Made by a program: the position numbers and the translations under genes. The notes below the pieces were generated by a model. The model had not been told where the DNA came from, did no database searches, and saw nothing but the letters and a program-made list of their open reading frames with translations. 64,000 nt of DNA from DATKMK01 sp035541895. GTDB lineage: Bacteria > Desulfobacterota > Binatia > HRBIN30 > JACQVA1. The stretch spans positions 1-64,000 of the forward strand of contig DATKMK010000119.1 in NCBI GenBank assembly GCA_035541895.1, read 5' to 3'. Of the stretch, positions 33,773 through 42,516 are shown piece by piece. The stretch's first letter is position 1, and each line of letters opens with the position of its first letter.

Positions 33773-34742
33773 GGTAGTAGACGCGGTCGCCCCGGGTTTC
33801 CTTGACCACCGCGTTGCGCACAATCAAATGTTCGAGGTGTGCGAGCGTCTCGAACGTCGCCGGGAACTGCACCGTCAGCGGACTGGTCTCGTCCATCGCG
33901 AACGCGTGTTTGGCGACCTCGTAGCCGGTGTGCGCGGCGTGCCGGATGAAGTCGAGCATTTCGCGCATGCGATACTCGTGATGCTGGATGATCTGATTGG
34001 CGCGATGGCGGTGGTCGGTGAACACGCCGCCGTGGGCCGGTAGCACGAGGTTCACATCGAACTTCTGGACCTTGCGCTGCGAGGCGATGAAGTCGCCGAG
34101 CGGATCGTCGGCGCCGCCCGGAAAGTAGCCGACGTGCGGCGTGATCTTCGGCAAGAGATGGTCGCCGACGATCAGGATCTTCTCCTTGCGGAGATAAAGG
34201 ACGCAGTGACCGGGCGCGTGCCCCGGAGTCCAGATCACTTCGATTTCGCGTTCGCCCACTCGTAGCACGTCGCCGTCGTCGATGAAGCCGTCGGGCACCG
34301 TGGTGACGTAGAGGCCGGACCAAAATTCCGCCGGCGACGGAATGTGGACGAAGCGCTCGATCGGAATTCCGCAGGCGTCGAAGAAGCGGACGGCTTCCGC
34401 CGGCCGTTCCTGTGGCGCGAAGGTGTGCGAGCGCTCGAACTCCGCGCGATGCATCAGGAGACGCGCGCCGGTGAGCTGCTTGATGGTCTTCGAGGTGCCG
34501 AAGTGATCGGGATGGTGATGCGTGCAAATGATCTGCTTCACCTGCGACGGCGCGCAGCCGACGCTGTGCAGCGCGGTCTCCAAGGTGTGGATGCTGTCGC
34601 CGCTGTTGACGCCGGTGTCGACCAGCGCCCACTCGTCGCCGTCGCGGACGAGATAGACGTTGACGATCGTCGGCCGCATCGGCAGCGGCAGGTGGATCAG
34701 GTACACGCCCGCAGCCACCTCGCGAATCTTGGGTTCGGTCAT
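33762..34742 (-). CDS. Metallo-beta-lactamase fold hydrolase
   Basis: A 326-residue MBL-fold protein, larger than glyoxalase II. The zinc signature is THHHPDHFG (near residue 75), with later ligands in TPGHAPGHC, GDHLLP and AHGG. C-terminal winged-helix-like segment (EVAKHAFAMDETSPLTV...LAHLEHLIVRN). Members include lactonases, glyoxalases and RNA-processing enzymes; no specific reaction is safe. The downstream order on the minus strand is dodecin, then this gene, 36 bases apart, so they may be co-transcribed. Confidence 0.9.
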   Translation of the reverse strand: MTEPKIREVAAGVYLIHLPLPMRPTIVNVYLVRDGDEWALVDTGVNSGDSIHTLETALHSVGCAPSQVKQIICTHHHPDHFGTSKTIKQLTGARLLMHRAEFERSHTFAPQERPAEAVRFFDACGIPIERFVHIPSPAEFWSGLYVTTVPDGFIDDGDVLRVGEREIEVIWTPGHAPGHCVLYLRKEKILIVGDHLLPKITPHVGYFPGGADDPLGDFIASQRKVQKFDVNLVLPAHGGVFTDHRHRANQIIQHHEYRMREMLDFIRHAAHTGYEVAKHAFAMDETSPLTVQFPATFETLAHLEHLIVRNAVVKETRGDRVYYRGR

Positions 34743-34778
34743 TCGGTCGCTCTCAGAATCGGTGGACGCAGAGGAAGA

Positions 34779-34991
34779 CTACTCGTGCAAACGGTCTTGC
34801 ACCGCGAAGGTTACGCGGATCTTGACGCGCCAATGCGCCACCGCACCGTTCTCGACCGTCGCCGAGATGTCGTCGACGTGCACGTGACGGATGCCGTCGA
34901 TGGTCACCGCCGCCCGCGCCAGCGCGATATTGACCGCGTCCTCGATGCTATTCGCCGACGCTCCCGTCAGCTCGATAATCTTCTCGACCAT
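34779..34991 (-). CDS. Dodecin (flavin-binding storage protein)
   Basis: A 70-residue protein with the dodecin pattern VEKIIELTGAS, GIRHVHVDDISATVENG and WRVKIRVTFAV. Dodecins form hollow dodecamers that bind FMN or riboflavin and buffer free flavin. This fits the many flavoenzymes around it. It starts at 34991 and is separated from the divergent cyclase gene by 128 bases that include a GTGAGG-G-CCTCAC inverted repeat at 35042-35054. Confidence 0.93.
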   Translation of the reverse strand: MVEKIIELTGASANSIEDAVNIALARAAVTIDGIRHVHVDDISATVENGAVAHWRVKIRVTFAVQDRLHE

Positions 34992-35119
34992 CCCTCCGCC
35001 CTCCTGCCGCGACCGTACGAGAGCGGTATGAGCCAGTCAAGGTGAGGGCCTCACGAGCAGCTTGGCCGCGGCCATGGACGGTTCCCCTGGGTGAAGGGCT
35101 GCGCTAGCATCGACCTCCG

Positions 35120-36223
35120 ATGGCGCTCGACGTGACTGAATTCCAAGCCGCGGGTCTGTACCGCCCCAACGCTCCGGACGCGGCGGAGCGACTTGCTTTG
35201 CTCGAATGGCTCGTCGCGCAAGGGATCGCGCTGGAGCAGATCGTCCTCGCCCACCGCGAAGGGCAGATTCTCAGCCTTGCGGCCGATCTTGCGCTGCGTC
35301 GTGAGGAGCAACTGAGCTTGATCGAACTGTCGCGGTCGAGCGGCATGACCGTCGCGGAGTTGGAGCAGCTTCGCCTTGCGGCCGGGCTGCCGCCGCTCGA
35401 TGCGCACACGCCTGCGTTCAGCGCAGCGGACGTCCTGGCGTTCACCGCTTTCATCGGGGCTCGCGAGATGTTTGGCGATGCTGCGGCCGTACAGTTCTCA
35501 CGCGTGATCGGCTCGTCGCTCGGACGTCTCGCGGAAGCCACCGTGTCGCTCTATCTGCGCACGGTCGAGGGCCGCATTCGCGAGGCCGGCGGTGACGAGC
35601 TGTCGCTGGCCCGAGCGAACCTCGCGGCGATCCAGGCGCTCGAATCGTTGCGGCCGGTGGTTCACAGCATGCTGCGCTGGCACCTCGAAACGGCCATCCG
35701 CCGCTTCCGCGAAGGGCGTGATTCGAGTTCGTTGGAGACCGCGCGCATGACGGTCGGGTTCGTCGACGTCGTCGGCTTTACGCCGCTCTCCCTGCGTGCC
35801 TCCACCCCCGAACTCGGTGCCGTCGTCGACCGATTCGAGGCGATTACCAGCGACGTCACGGCGGCGCACGATGGCCGAGTGGTCAAGCTGATCGGCGACG
35901 CCGTGATGTTCGTTACCGTGCGTGCCGCCGACGCCTGCGAGATCGCGCTCACCCTGATGGAGCGGTTCGGCGCCGACCCGGTGGTCACCCCGCGTGGCGG
36001 ACTCGCGAGCGGCCAGCTCCTGATGCGCGGCGGGGACTACTACGGGCCGACCGTCAATCTGGCTTCACGCATCAGCGATCTCGCCGTACCCAACGAGATT
36101 CTGGTCAGTTCCGAGCTCGCCACCGAGGTTCCGAACGACCGGTTTCGCTTCGAACCCGCGGGGCGGCGGATGCTCAAGGGCTTCGACGCGCCCGTCCAAC
36201 TCTTTTCGGTCTGCCGCGGGTGA
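35120..36223 (+). CDS. Class III adenylate/guanylate cyclase with N-terminal regulatory domain
   Basis: A 367-residue soluble cyclase. Residues about 1-190 are all-helical, like the regulatory domain of some actinobacterial class III cyclases (two-lobed, possible HTH-like RSSGMTVAELEQLRLAAG). The cyclase domain begins at residue about 208 with MTVGFVDVVGFTPLS (first metal Asp), then HDGRVVKLIGDAVMFV (second Asp), then GPTVNLASRI with the transition-state Asn and Arg. Catalytic residues look intact. It would make cAMP or cGMP; a Crp-type regulator at 60.3 kb is a possible downstream reader in the same genome. Confidence 0.92.
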   Translation: MALDVTEFQAAGLYRPNAPDAAERLALLEWLVAQGIALEQIVLAHREGQILSLAADLALRREEQLSLIELSRSSGMTVAELEQLRLAAGLPPLDAHTPAFSAADVLAFTAFIGAREMFGDAAAVQFSRVIGSSLGRLAEATVSLYLRTVEGRIREAGGDELSLARANLAAIQALESLRPVVHSMLRWHLETAIRRFREGRDSSSLETARMTVGFVDVVGFTPLSLRASTPELGAVVDRFEAITSDVTAAHDGRVVKLIGDAVMFVTVRAADACEIALTLMERFGADPVVTPRGGLASGQLLMRGGDYYGPTVNLASRISDLAVPNEILVSSELATEVPNDRFRFEPAGRRMLKGFDAPVQLFSVCRG

Positions 36224-36241
36224 CCGATGTGCCGCGTACTA

Positions 36242-36706
36242 TCAGGTTCGCGGCACGGTTAGGAACTCGCAGGAGATCGGGATGACGCCGATGTGTCCAA
36301 CCCCACCTGTGTTCTGCCCGTAGTAGTGTTGCCGCAGACGCCATTTGTTCGCGTTGCGTAACTCCGCGTACGCCGCGCGCGGTGCCAGATAGTACTTGGC
36401 CGCGATGCGCAGCAGCACGCCCCACGGCGGCAGGCCGGGATGACACGCGGCCGTCCCTTTGATCCGCAGAACCTGCTTCTGTTGCCCAGCCGGCTCAGCG
36501 CCGAATAGCAATGCCACTTCGGGATGGTGCGTAATGTTCTTGCCCGCCCGTGTTGCCGCGCCGGTCGTGATGTAGATCACGCCGCGATGCACGACGAACC
36601 ACAGCGGCGTGACGAATGGCCGCCCCTTCGGGGACAGCGTCGCGACCTGCACGATCAGCGAGCGTTGCAGGAAGGCGTGGACGGTTGCGTCGATGAGTGA
36701 CGGCAT
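36242..36706 (-). CDS. Pyridoxamine 5'-phosphate oxidase-fold protein
   Basis: A 154-residue split-barrel flavin-binding protein of the PNPOx-like/F420-dependent reductase family. Motifs are LIVQVATLSPKGRPFVTPLW and VIYITTGAATRAGKNITHHP. The start at 36706 (MPSLIDATVHAF) is preferred to an upstream one that reads into the neighbouring gene. It likely reduces a substrate with F420 or FMN. It follows another split-barrel gene by 5 bases, so they are co-transcribed. Confidence 0.8.
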   Translation of the reverse strand: MPSLIDATVHAFLQRSLIVQVATLSPKGRPFVTPLWFVVHRGVIYITTGAATRAGKNITHHPEVALLFGAEPAGQQKQVLRIKGTAACHPGLPPWGVLLRIAAKYYLAPRAAYAELRNANKWRLRQHYYGQNTGGVGHIGVIPISCEFLTVPRT

Positions 36707-36711
36707 CGGCG

Positions 36712-37104
36712 CTACTCGACGCGAATGCGACCGTAGTCCCACGCCAAGATGCGCCCGGGTGTGATGCCGTACCAATCGAGATCGACTTGCGTCGCATTCG
36801 TCGGCGGCTCGATGCGGGCAGCCGTGCCGCGCACCGAAACACCGCGCAGCTCGAACCAGTAGGGACCGTCGTCAAGCACGAGGACGACTTCGCGCCGGTC
36901 GAGATCGGGTGCGGTTCCGGTGAGCACGCCAAATGCATGTTGTCCTGCGACCTGCCGCGCAGTCGCTGGTAGCAGATCCACAGCGCCACCCTCGACGAAC
37001 GCCACGGTCGCACGTGACGGATGTTCCACCAGATCCTTGAGGACAGATGCGGCGACGTCGCGAGTCACCCGCGGCGGTGAGGTTTGCCCACTCGCGTTGG
37101 ACAC
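36712..37104 (-). CDS. Pyridoxamine 5'-phosphate oxidase-like protein
   Basis: A 130-residue protein with the split-barrel pattern: a strand pair with ATVAFVEGGAVDLLPATARQ, REVVLVLDDGPYWFELRGVSV, and a C-terminal RILAWDYGRIRVE. No catalytic residue can be named. It is the upstream partner of the preceding gene and may form a heterodimer or act on related substrates. Confidence 0.65.
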   Translation of the reverse strand: MSNASGQTSPPRVTRDVAASVLKDLVEHPSRATVAFVEGGAVDLLPATARQVAGQHAFGVLTGTAPDLDRREVVLVLDDGPYWFELRGVSVRGTAARIEPPTNATQVDLDWYGITPGRILAWDYGRIRVE

Positions 37105-37181
37105 CGCGCGTCGGTAGCACAGACGCGAAGAGAATTCACGAACTCGAACGTTCGGGGTAGGCCAGGGTCGTGCGACAGGAG

Positions 37182-38402
37182 TCAGAGAAACGTCGCGAAC
37201 ACGCTATCGGCGAGGAGCAGTCCGCGCTCGCTCAGTTGCCACGCCTCGTCACGCAACTGGAGGAGCCCGTCGGCTTGCAGCGCCGAGGCGTGCGGAAACG
37301 CCGACAGAAACTCGATGCCGAAACGGGATGCAAAGTCGGCCGCGCGAAAACCTGAACGCAGCCGCAAGTTCAAAAACACAAACTCTCCGCGCGCTTGCGC
37401 AAGCGCCAGCGTTTCCTCGAACGCTCGCGCATGCCCGTATTGCGCCACACGTTCGAGGTAGACCGTCGGGTTCCTCTCGTTGCTCCACCGGCGGCCCGGC
37501 TGCGCTGTCCCAGCGAATGAATGGGCGCCGGCGCCGACGCCAAGGTAGGACCCGCCGCACCAGTAGTTGAGATTGTGCCGGCATTCGCGTCCACGCCGCG
37601 CGAAATTCGAGATCTCGTACGGCGCGTAGCCGGCGGCAGCGAGGACCTCGCGCGTGCGGGTGAACATCGCGACTTCGATTTCCTCGGGCGCCTGCCGCAG
37701 TTGGCCCTTGGCCCGCATGGCATGAAACGCCGTGCCTTCTTCGAACGTGAGGTTGTAGGCGGAGATGTGGTCGGGCGACAGCGCAATCGCCGCGCGCAGA
37801 TCGGATTCCCACTCGTCGAGCGTCTGACCCGGGACGGCGAAGATCAGGTCGAGATTGAGATTGTCGAAGCCCGCGCGGCGCGCCAACTCGACGGCGGCCA
37901 TTGCTTCGTTGCCCGAGTGAATGCGACCGAGCGTCGCCAGGTGTCGCGGCTGAAACGACTGCACGCCGAAGCTGATGCGGTTGATACCCGCGTCGCGAAA
38001 TCCACGCAACTTGTCGAGCGTGATCGTGCCGGGATTGGCTTCGAGGGTGATCTCAAACGAGTCGGCAGGAGGCAGATGGCAGTTGGCAGCGGGATCGGAA
38101 TCCGGAGACTGCCTACTGCCTACTGCCCTCTGCGTACTGTCTTCTGGCCAGAGCCGCCGCACGGCTTCCAATACCCGCGCGATCGACTCCGGCGCAAACA
38201 AGGACGGCGTGCCGCCGCCGAAGAAAATCGTCTCAACAACGCCGCGCCATTCCGGCTGTTCGGTGTAGTGTTCGAATTCGGCGATCAGCGCGTCGACATA
38301 CGTTCGCTCCGGCCAGCGCGCCGCTGCGTACGAGTTGAAGTCGCAATACGGGCATTTCGACTGACAGTACGGAATGTGGACGTAGAGTGAATACACCGCC
38401 AT
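37182..38402 (-). CDS. hemW: Heme chaperone HemW (radical SAM), with in-frame repeat insertion
   Basis: A 406-residue HemW-type radical SAM protein that delivers heme to apoproteins; it was formerly called oxygen-independent coproporphyrinogen oxidase-like. The iron-sulfur motif is CQSKCPYC at residues 13-20, with the SAM-binding FFGGGTPSLF and the family motif EITLEANPGT. Residues about 88-114 (containing AVGSRQSPDSDP) do not belong to the family; they are the translation of the same AGGCAG palindromic repeat that lies at 479-560, inserted in frame. The flanking family segments (VRRLWPED and SFEITLEANPG) are otherwise contiguous. The start at 38402 opens directly into the YVHIPYC motif. Confidence 0.93.
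   Translation of the reverse strand: MAVYSLYVHIPYCQSKCPYCDFNSYAAARWPERTYVDALIAEFEHYTEQPEWRGVVETIFFGGGTPSLFAPESIARVLEAVRRLWPEDSTQRAVGSRQSPDSDPAANCHLPPADSFEITLEANPGTITLDKLRGFRDAGINRISFGVQSFQPRHLATLGRIHSGNEAMAAVELARRAGFDNLNLDLIFAVPGQTLDEWESDLRAAIALSPDHISAYNLTFEEGTAFHAMRAKGQLRQAPEEIEVAMFTRTREVLAAAGYAPYEISNFARRGRECRHNLNYWCGGSYLGVGAGAHSFAGTAQPGRRWSNERNPTVYLERVAQYGHARAFEETLALAQARGEFVFLNLRLRSGFRAADFASRFGIEFLSAFPHASALQADGLLQLRDEAWQLSERGLLLADSVFATFL
38061..38145 (-). repeat. AGGCAG palindromic repeat, copy 2, inside hemW
   Basis: On the minus strand the element begins AGAAGACAGTA and continues as (A/G)GGCAG-type units, with the other arm in inverted form (CTGCCAACTGCC). Length and start match the copy at 479-560. 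It is translated in frame within hemW; the peptide VGSRQ appears in both copies when read in this direction. Confidence 0.8.
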
Positions 38403-38432
38403 GGTCGCGGGAGTTATAGCGGCCGCGCGCCT

Positions 38433-40289
38433 TCACTGCCACGGATACGCATCGAACGGGAACTCCTTGCAACCGTTCTTGCCGGCGGTCGGATACTCCT
38501 TCTTGGTGAACCCGCGCGTGCGGCTGGCGAGGTTGTGGAAGACCATGCACTTGTCGCGCTGCGTCGGCAGGCGGGGATCGTTGTCGACCGCCGCGAGCAC
38601 ACCGGCCGCGGTGACCGACTCCGAGGACATGCGCACGCCACCGCCGGCCGGCGTGTCCAACACGATGAACTTCGGACTCGACGCCGTGCCGGCATCCCAT
38701 GCCGACCACTCGCTGAGCTGTCCGTCGCGCCCGCGGCCGGGGTTGCCGTGATAGGCGAACTCGGCCCAGTACGACATCATCTGTCGACTCAATTCCGTGC
38801 GACCCGGTTCATTGTCCTTCGTGTAGATGAAGTTGCCCGTGCGCCCGAGATCGAAGTGACCGAATACGAACGGAATCTCGAAGCCGTGGGCGGCGCCCAG
38901 CATCTCCGACAGATCGGCGCCGAGCACGTGCGGCTCCTCGTCCCAATCGAATCGGTACGCGAACACGCTTGGGCCCTGCGTCGCGCGCATCAGCGTCGCC
39001 GGCTCGTCGACACCGTTGGCCTTCCACATCTTCGCGAGATACTCGGCGCTGAGGTTGTAGTGCACAGCGTCGCGCAGCCGCGGCACGATCCAAAAGTAGC
39101 GTCGCACCCATTTGGGATCGCCGAACATGAACAGCTTGTTCTCGTCGCGATTGGTTCCGAGCATCACCGGCACGCGATTGTAGCCGTCCGCGCGTGCGAG
39201 GCGCTGCATCGGATCGTCTTCAGGCAACACGACGCCATCGCGAAACACTTTCGGCATGTCGATCATGCCCATGCCCGGCATCGGCACATAGGCTGCCAGG
39301 ACCTCGAAATTCGTCTTACCGCGCAAAAGCCGCTCAACGTCCGCCGTGCTCATCGCGGCAAGCTGGGCCTTGGCCGCGGCGCGATCGCTGGCGCGCCCGT
39401 CTTTGACGAGCCATTGCAGCGCGATCTCACTCGAGCTGGCGGGCTGACCCGGATCGGCGTCGTCGGTGAAATGTTCGCCGTCGGCGATGGTGTTCATGAA
39501 CAAGCCGCCGCTCTGGACAATCGCGCGGTGAAACAATCCCTGCGCCTGTGATGACAGCAGCAGCGTGTACACGTTGGTGCCGCCGGCCGATTCGCCGAAG
39601 ATCGTCACGTTACCCGGATCGCCGCCGAACGCGGAGATGTTGTCGCGCACCCACGCGAGCGCGCGTACGAGATCGAGCGTACCGAAGTTGCCCGAGCGAT
39701 CGAGATCGTTGCCGTCGCTTCGCACCGCGGCATGGCGAAACCACCCGAACGGCCCCAGTCGATAGTTCATGGCCACGATGACCACCTTGTGCGTCTGCGC
39801 CAGATTGCCGCCGTTGTAGAACGCCGCTTCGCCGATGGTATTGCCGCCGCCGTGAATCCACACCATCACCGGCCAACGCGCATCGCCTTGCGGAACCTCG
39901 TTCGCGGCGACCCGCGGGGCATACACGTTGAGATACAGACAATCTTCACTGCCGACCGGTTCGCCGGCCTTCGCTGTGTTGACGCCACCCAGCGGGCTCG
40001 CAAACTGGGTGCACGGCGACCCGAAGTCGAGCGCCTCGCGCGTGCCGTTCCACCGTTCGGGCGGCTGCGGCGCGCGCCACCGCAACGCACCGACCGGCGG
40101 CTTCGCATACGGGATGCCCAGCCACGCTTGGTTGCCGTACTCGCCGACGAATCCGACCACGGTGCCCGCCGGCGTTGCGCGCTGCGAGGTGGGATCGACC
40201 GTCGGACGAACACGCTCGTGGTGCCGGCAGCCCGCCGACACGGACAGCACCATCGCGACACCGACCGAAACGCACAGGTTGCGTGACAT
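38433..40289 (-). CDS. Type-B carboxylesterase lipoprotein
   Basis: A 618-residue carboxylesterase/lipase family protein, exported as a lipoprotein (signal with lipobox VLSVSAGC at about residue 21). The catalytic serine is in GESAGG (about residue 235), the acid in GTNRDENKLFMFG, and the His in GAAHGFEIPF. An N-terminal oxyanion segment HGGGNTIGEA is also present. The start has AAGGAGGGGG upstream. It probably hydrolyses esters at the outer surface. It is 30 bases upstream of hemW on the same strand; the functional link is unclear. Confidence 0.92.
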   Translation of the reverse strand: MSRNLCVSVGVAMVLSVSAGCRHHERVRPTVDPTSQRATPAGTVVGFVGEYGNQAWLGIPYAKPPVGALRWRAPQPPERWNGTREALDFGSPCTQFASPLGGVNTAKAGEPVGSEDCLYLNVYAPRVAANEVPQGDARWPVMVWIHGGGNTIGEAAFYNGGNLAQTHKVVIVAMNYRLGPFGWFRHAAVRSDGNDLDRSGNFGTLDLVRALAWVRDNISAFGGDPGNVTIFGESAGGTNVYTLLLSSQAQGLFHRAIVQSGGLFMNTIADGEHFTDDADPGQPASSSEIALQWLVKDGRASDRAAAKAQLAAMSTADVERLLRGKTNFEVLAAYVPMPGMGMIDMPKVFRDGVVLPEDDPMQRLARADGYNRVPVMLGTNRDENKLFMFGDPKWVRRYFWIVPRLRDAVHYNLSAEYLAKMWKANGVDEPATLMRATQGPSVFAYRFDWDEEPHVLGADLSEMLGAAHGFEIPFVFGHFDLGRTGNFIYTKDNEPGRTELSRQMMSYWAEFAYHGNPGRGRDGQLSEWSAWDAGTASSPKFIVLDTPAGGGVRMSSESVTAAGVLAAVDNDPRLPTQRDKCMVFHNLASRTRGFTKKEYPTAGKNGCKEFPFDAYPWQ

Positions 40290-40422
40290 ACCCCCTCCTT
40301 GACCAGTTCGAGGCCATAGTCATACGTCGTCACGCCTGTTGACGAAAGAGTCGAGTAACGACGGTGGAAAGTTTGGGGACAGCGCTCGTTGTCGAGCGCC
40401 TCGCGTGGTAGGTCGCGCCGGC

Positions 40423-40722
40423 ATGAAGCTACGCGCCACCCCACTCGGATCGGGTAGGAGACGCCATCGAATTTTCCGACTCGCGCTGAATCTCCTGTTG
40501 GTCTTCAAACCGCGGGGCCACCGCGAGGACGAGCACGCCCACCCGCACCGGCAGCGATTGCGGGTACTGCACGGCCGGCTGGTGGTCCGCACCACGCGCG
40601 GCACGACAACACTGACTCCCACAAGTCGAGCGCTGACGCTCGCGGCCGGCCGCCGGCACTCGACGCGCGCGGTCAGCGACACGTGGTTGATTGCGGAGTC
40701 GCTTCCGCCGGCCGATCGCTGA
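40423..40722 (+). CDS. Small cupin-domain protein
   Basis: A 99-residue single cupin. The metal-binding segment is REDEHAHPHRQRLRVLHGRL, a condensed version of the HxHxE motif, followed by TLTPTSRALTLAAGRRHSTR. The start at 40423 gives the usual length; upstream in-frame extension reads into the intergenic DNA. Function unknown; such small cupins often bind a sugar or act as isomerases or sensors. Confidence 0.6.
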   Translation: MKLRATPLGSGRRRHRIFRLALNLLLVFKPRGHREDEHAHPHRQRLRVLHGRLVVRTTRGTTTLTPTSRALTLAAGRRHSTRAVSDTWLIAESLPPADR

Positions 40723-40779
40723 GCCGCCCTTGACTCATCTCGTGCAACTGTGGACTGTGATCGGGCGTAAGGAGAGCCC

Positions 40780-42486
40780 ATGCACGATCTCGTCATTCGC
40801 AACGGACTCGTTGTGGACGGCACCGGCCGGCCGCGCTTCGATAGCGACGTCGCGATCGATGACGGCATGATCACCGCGGTCGGCAAGGTGTCGGCGCGGG
40901 GACGGCGTGAGATCGATGCGAAGGGTCTCCTGGTTGCGCCCGGTTGGGTCGACGTGCACACGCACTACGATGGCCAAGTCACCTGGGACCCGGTGCTCGC
41001 CCCGTCGAGCTGGCACGGCGTGACGACCCTGGTGATGGGCAACTGCGGAGTCGGCTTCGCGCCGGTGCGCCGCGGTCAGGAGGATTTTCTCATCGAATTG
41101 ATGGAGGGCGTCGAAGACATTCCCGGCACGGCGCTGCACGAAGGCATCGATTGGCGGTGGGAATCCTTCCCCGAATACATGGACGCATTGGCGGCGATGC
41201 CGCGCGTGCTCGACGTGGCTGCGCAGGTGCCGCACTGCGCGATCCGCGCGTACGTGCTCGGTGAACGTGCGCACGACCTCGATCTGACCGACGATCAGAT
41301 CGCCGAGATGGCCCGGCTGACGCGCGACGCGGTGCGCGCCGGCGCGGTCGGGTTCTCGACCTCGCGCACGATTCTGCATCGCTCGCGGCACGGACTGGTT
41401 CCGGGCACACACTCCAAGCCGGAAGAGTTGCTCGCTCTCGGGCGCGCACTCGGCGATGCGGGCCATGGCGTGTTCGAAATGGTGTCCGACCTGCAAGGAC
41501 AAGAGCCTGACCTGTCGTGGATGCGCGAGTTCTGCCGCACGACCGGTCGCGTGCTGACGTTTGCGCTGGCGCAGTCTCCCATCCAACCAGAAGCCTGGCG
41601 CGAGACGTTGACAAGGATCGACGAGCTGAACGCGCAGCGATTGCGGATCGTGCCGCAGGTTCCGTGTCGTCCCACCGGCATGCTGTACGGCTTACAGAGC
41701 TCGTTGCACCCGTTCATCACGCATCCCACCTATCGCGATGAATTGGCCGCATTGCCGCTCGGTCAGCGCGTGGTACGCATGCGGGATCCGAACGTTCGCG
41801 CACGCCTGCTCTCCGAAGAACCGTCGACCCCGCATCCGATTGCGCGGGCGTTGATGAGCAACTGGGCCTTCATCTTCCCACTGGGCAATCCGCCGGACTA
41901 CGAACCGGCGCCGGCAACCAGCGCGGCAGCGACCGCTGCGCGGGAAGGGCGGCGACCGGAAGAAGTGGTGTGCGATTGGTTGCTCGAACATGACGGCCGC
42001 GGCTTCTTCTTCGCACCGCTGGCCAACTACGTCGACGGCAATTTCGACGCGTTACGCGAGATGATGCTGCACCCGCGTACGGTGCTGGGACTCTCAGACG
42101 GCGGCGCGCACTGCGGCTTGATCTGCGATGCCAGCATGCCGACATACCTGCTCACCCACTGGGTGCGTGACCGCACGCGCGGCGCGCGCATCCCGCTCGA
42201 ACATGCCGTGCGGCTGCAGACCGGCAACACCGCGAAGGTCTACGGCCTCAACGATCGCGGCACGCTCGAAGTCGGCAAGAAGGGCGACGTCAACGTGATC
42301 GACCTCGACGCTCTGCGCTTGCACGCGCCCGAAATGGTGTTCGATCTCCCGGCCGGCGGTCGCCGGCTAATCCAAAAGGTCGACGGCTATCGCGCGACCG
42401 TGGTGGCGGGAGAGGTGACGTTCGAAGACGGCGAGCAAACCGGTGCGCGTCCGGGCGGCTTGGTGCGGGGCCGCGCAGCGGCGTAG
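40780..42486 (+). CDS. N-acyl-D-amino-acid deacylase-like amidohydrolase
   Basis: A 568-residue metal-dependent amidohydrolase of the D-aminoacylase group. Motifs are VDVHTHYDGQ (metal His pair), GNCGVGFAP, and SDGGAHCGLICDASMPTYLL with the catalytic Asp. AAGGAG precedes the ATG at 40780. It may deacylate N-acyl-D-amino acids or related amides; the genus of substrate is inferred from the family. It lies alone between convergent neighbours. Confidence 0.9.
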   Translation: MHDLVIRNGLVVDGTGRPRFDSDVAIDDGMITAVGKVSARGRREIDAKGLLVAPGWVDVHTHYDGQVTWDPVLAPSSWHGVTTLVMGNCGVGFAPVRRGQEDFLIELMEGVEDIPGTALHEGIDWRWESFPEYMDALAAMPRVLDVAAQVPHCAIRAYVLGERAHDLDLTDDQIAEMARLTRDAVRAGAVGFSTSRTILHRSRHGLVPGTHSKPEELLALGRALGDAGHGVFEMVSDLQGQEPDLSWMREFCRTTGRVLTFALAQSPIQPEAWRETLTRIDELNAQRLRIVPQVPCRPTGMLYGLQSSLHPFITHPTYRDELAALPLGQRVVRMRDPNVRARLLSEEPSTPHPIARALMSNWAFIFPLGNPPDYEPAPATSAAATAAREGRRPEEVVCDWLLEHDGRGFFFAPLANYVDGNFDALREMMLHPRTVLGLSDGGAHCGLICDASMPTYLLTHWVRDRTRGARIPLEHAVRLQTGNTAKVYGLNDRGTLEVGKKGDVNVIDLDALRLHAPEMVFDLPAGGRRLIQKVDGYRATVVAGEVTFEDGEQTGARPGGLVRGRAAA

Positions 42487-42492
42487 CAGGTC

Positions 42493-42516
42493 AGCCGGGG
42501 AGTTCACTCCCCGGCT
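42493..42516. terminator. Inverted repeat between convergent genes
   Basis: AGCCGGGGAGT and ACTCCCCGGCT form a perfect 11-bp stem around TC, between the amidohydrolase and UspA-type genes. It touches the UspA stop. There is no T tract, so it may be a bidirectional terminator or an RNA-stabilising hairpin. Confidence 0.5.
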
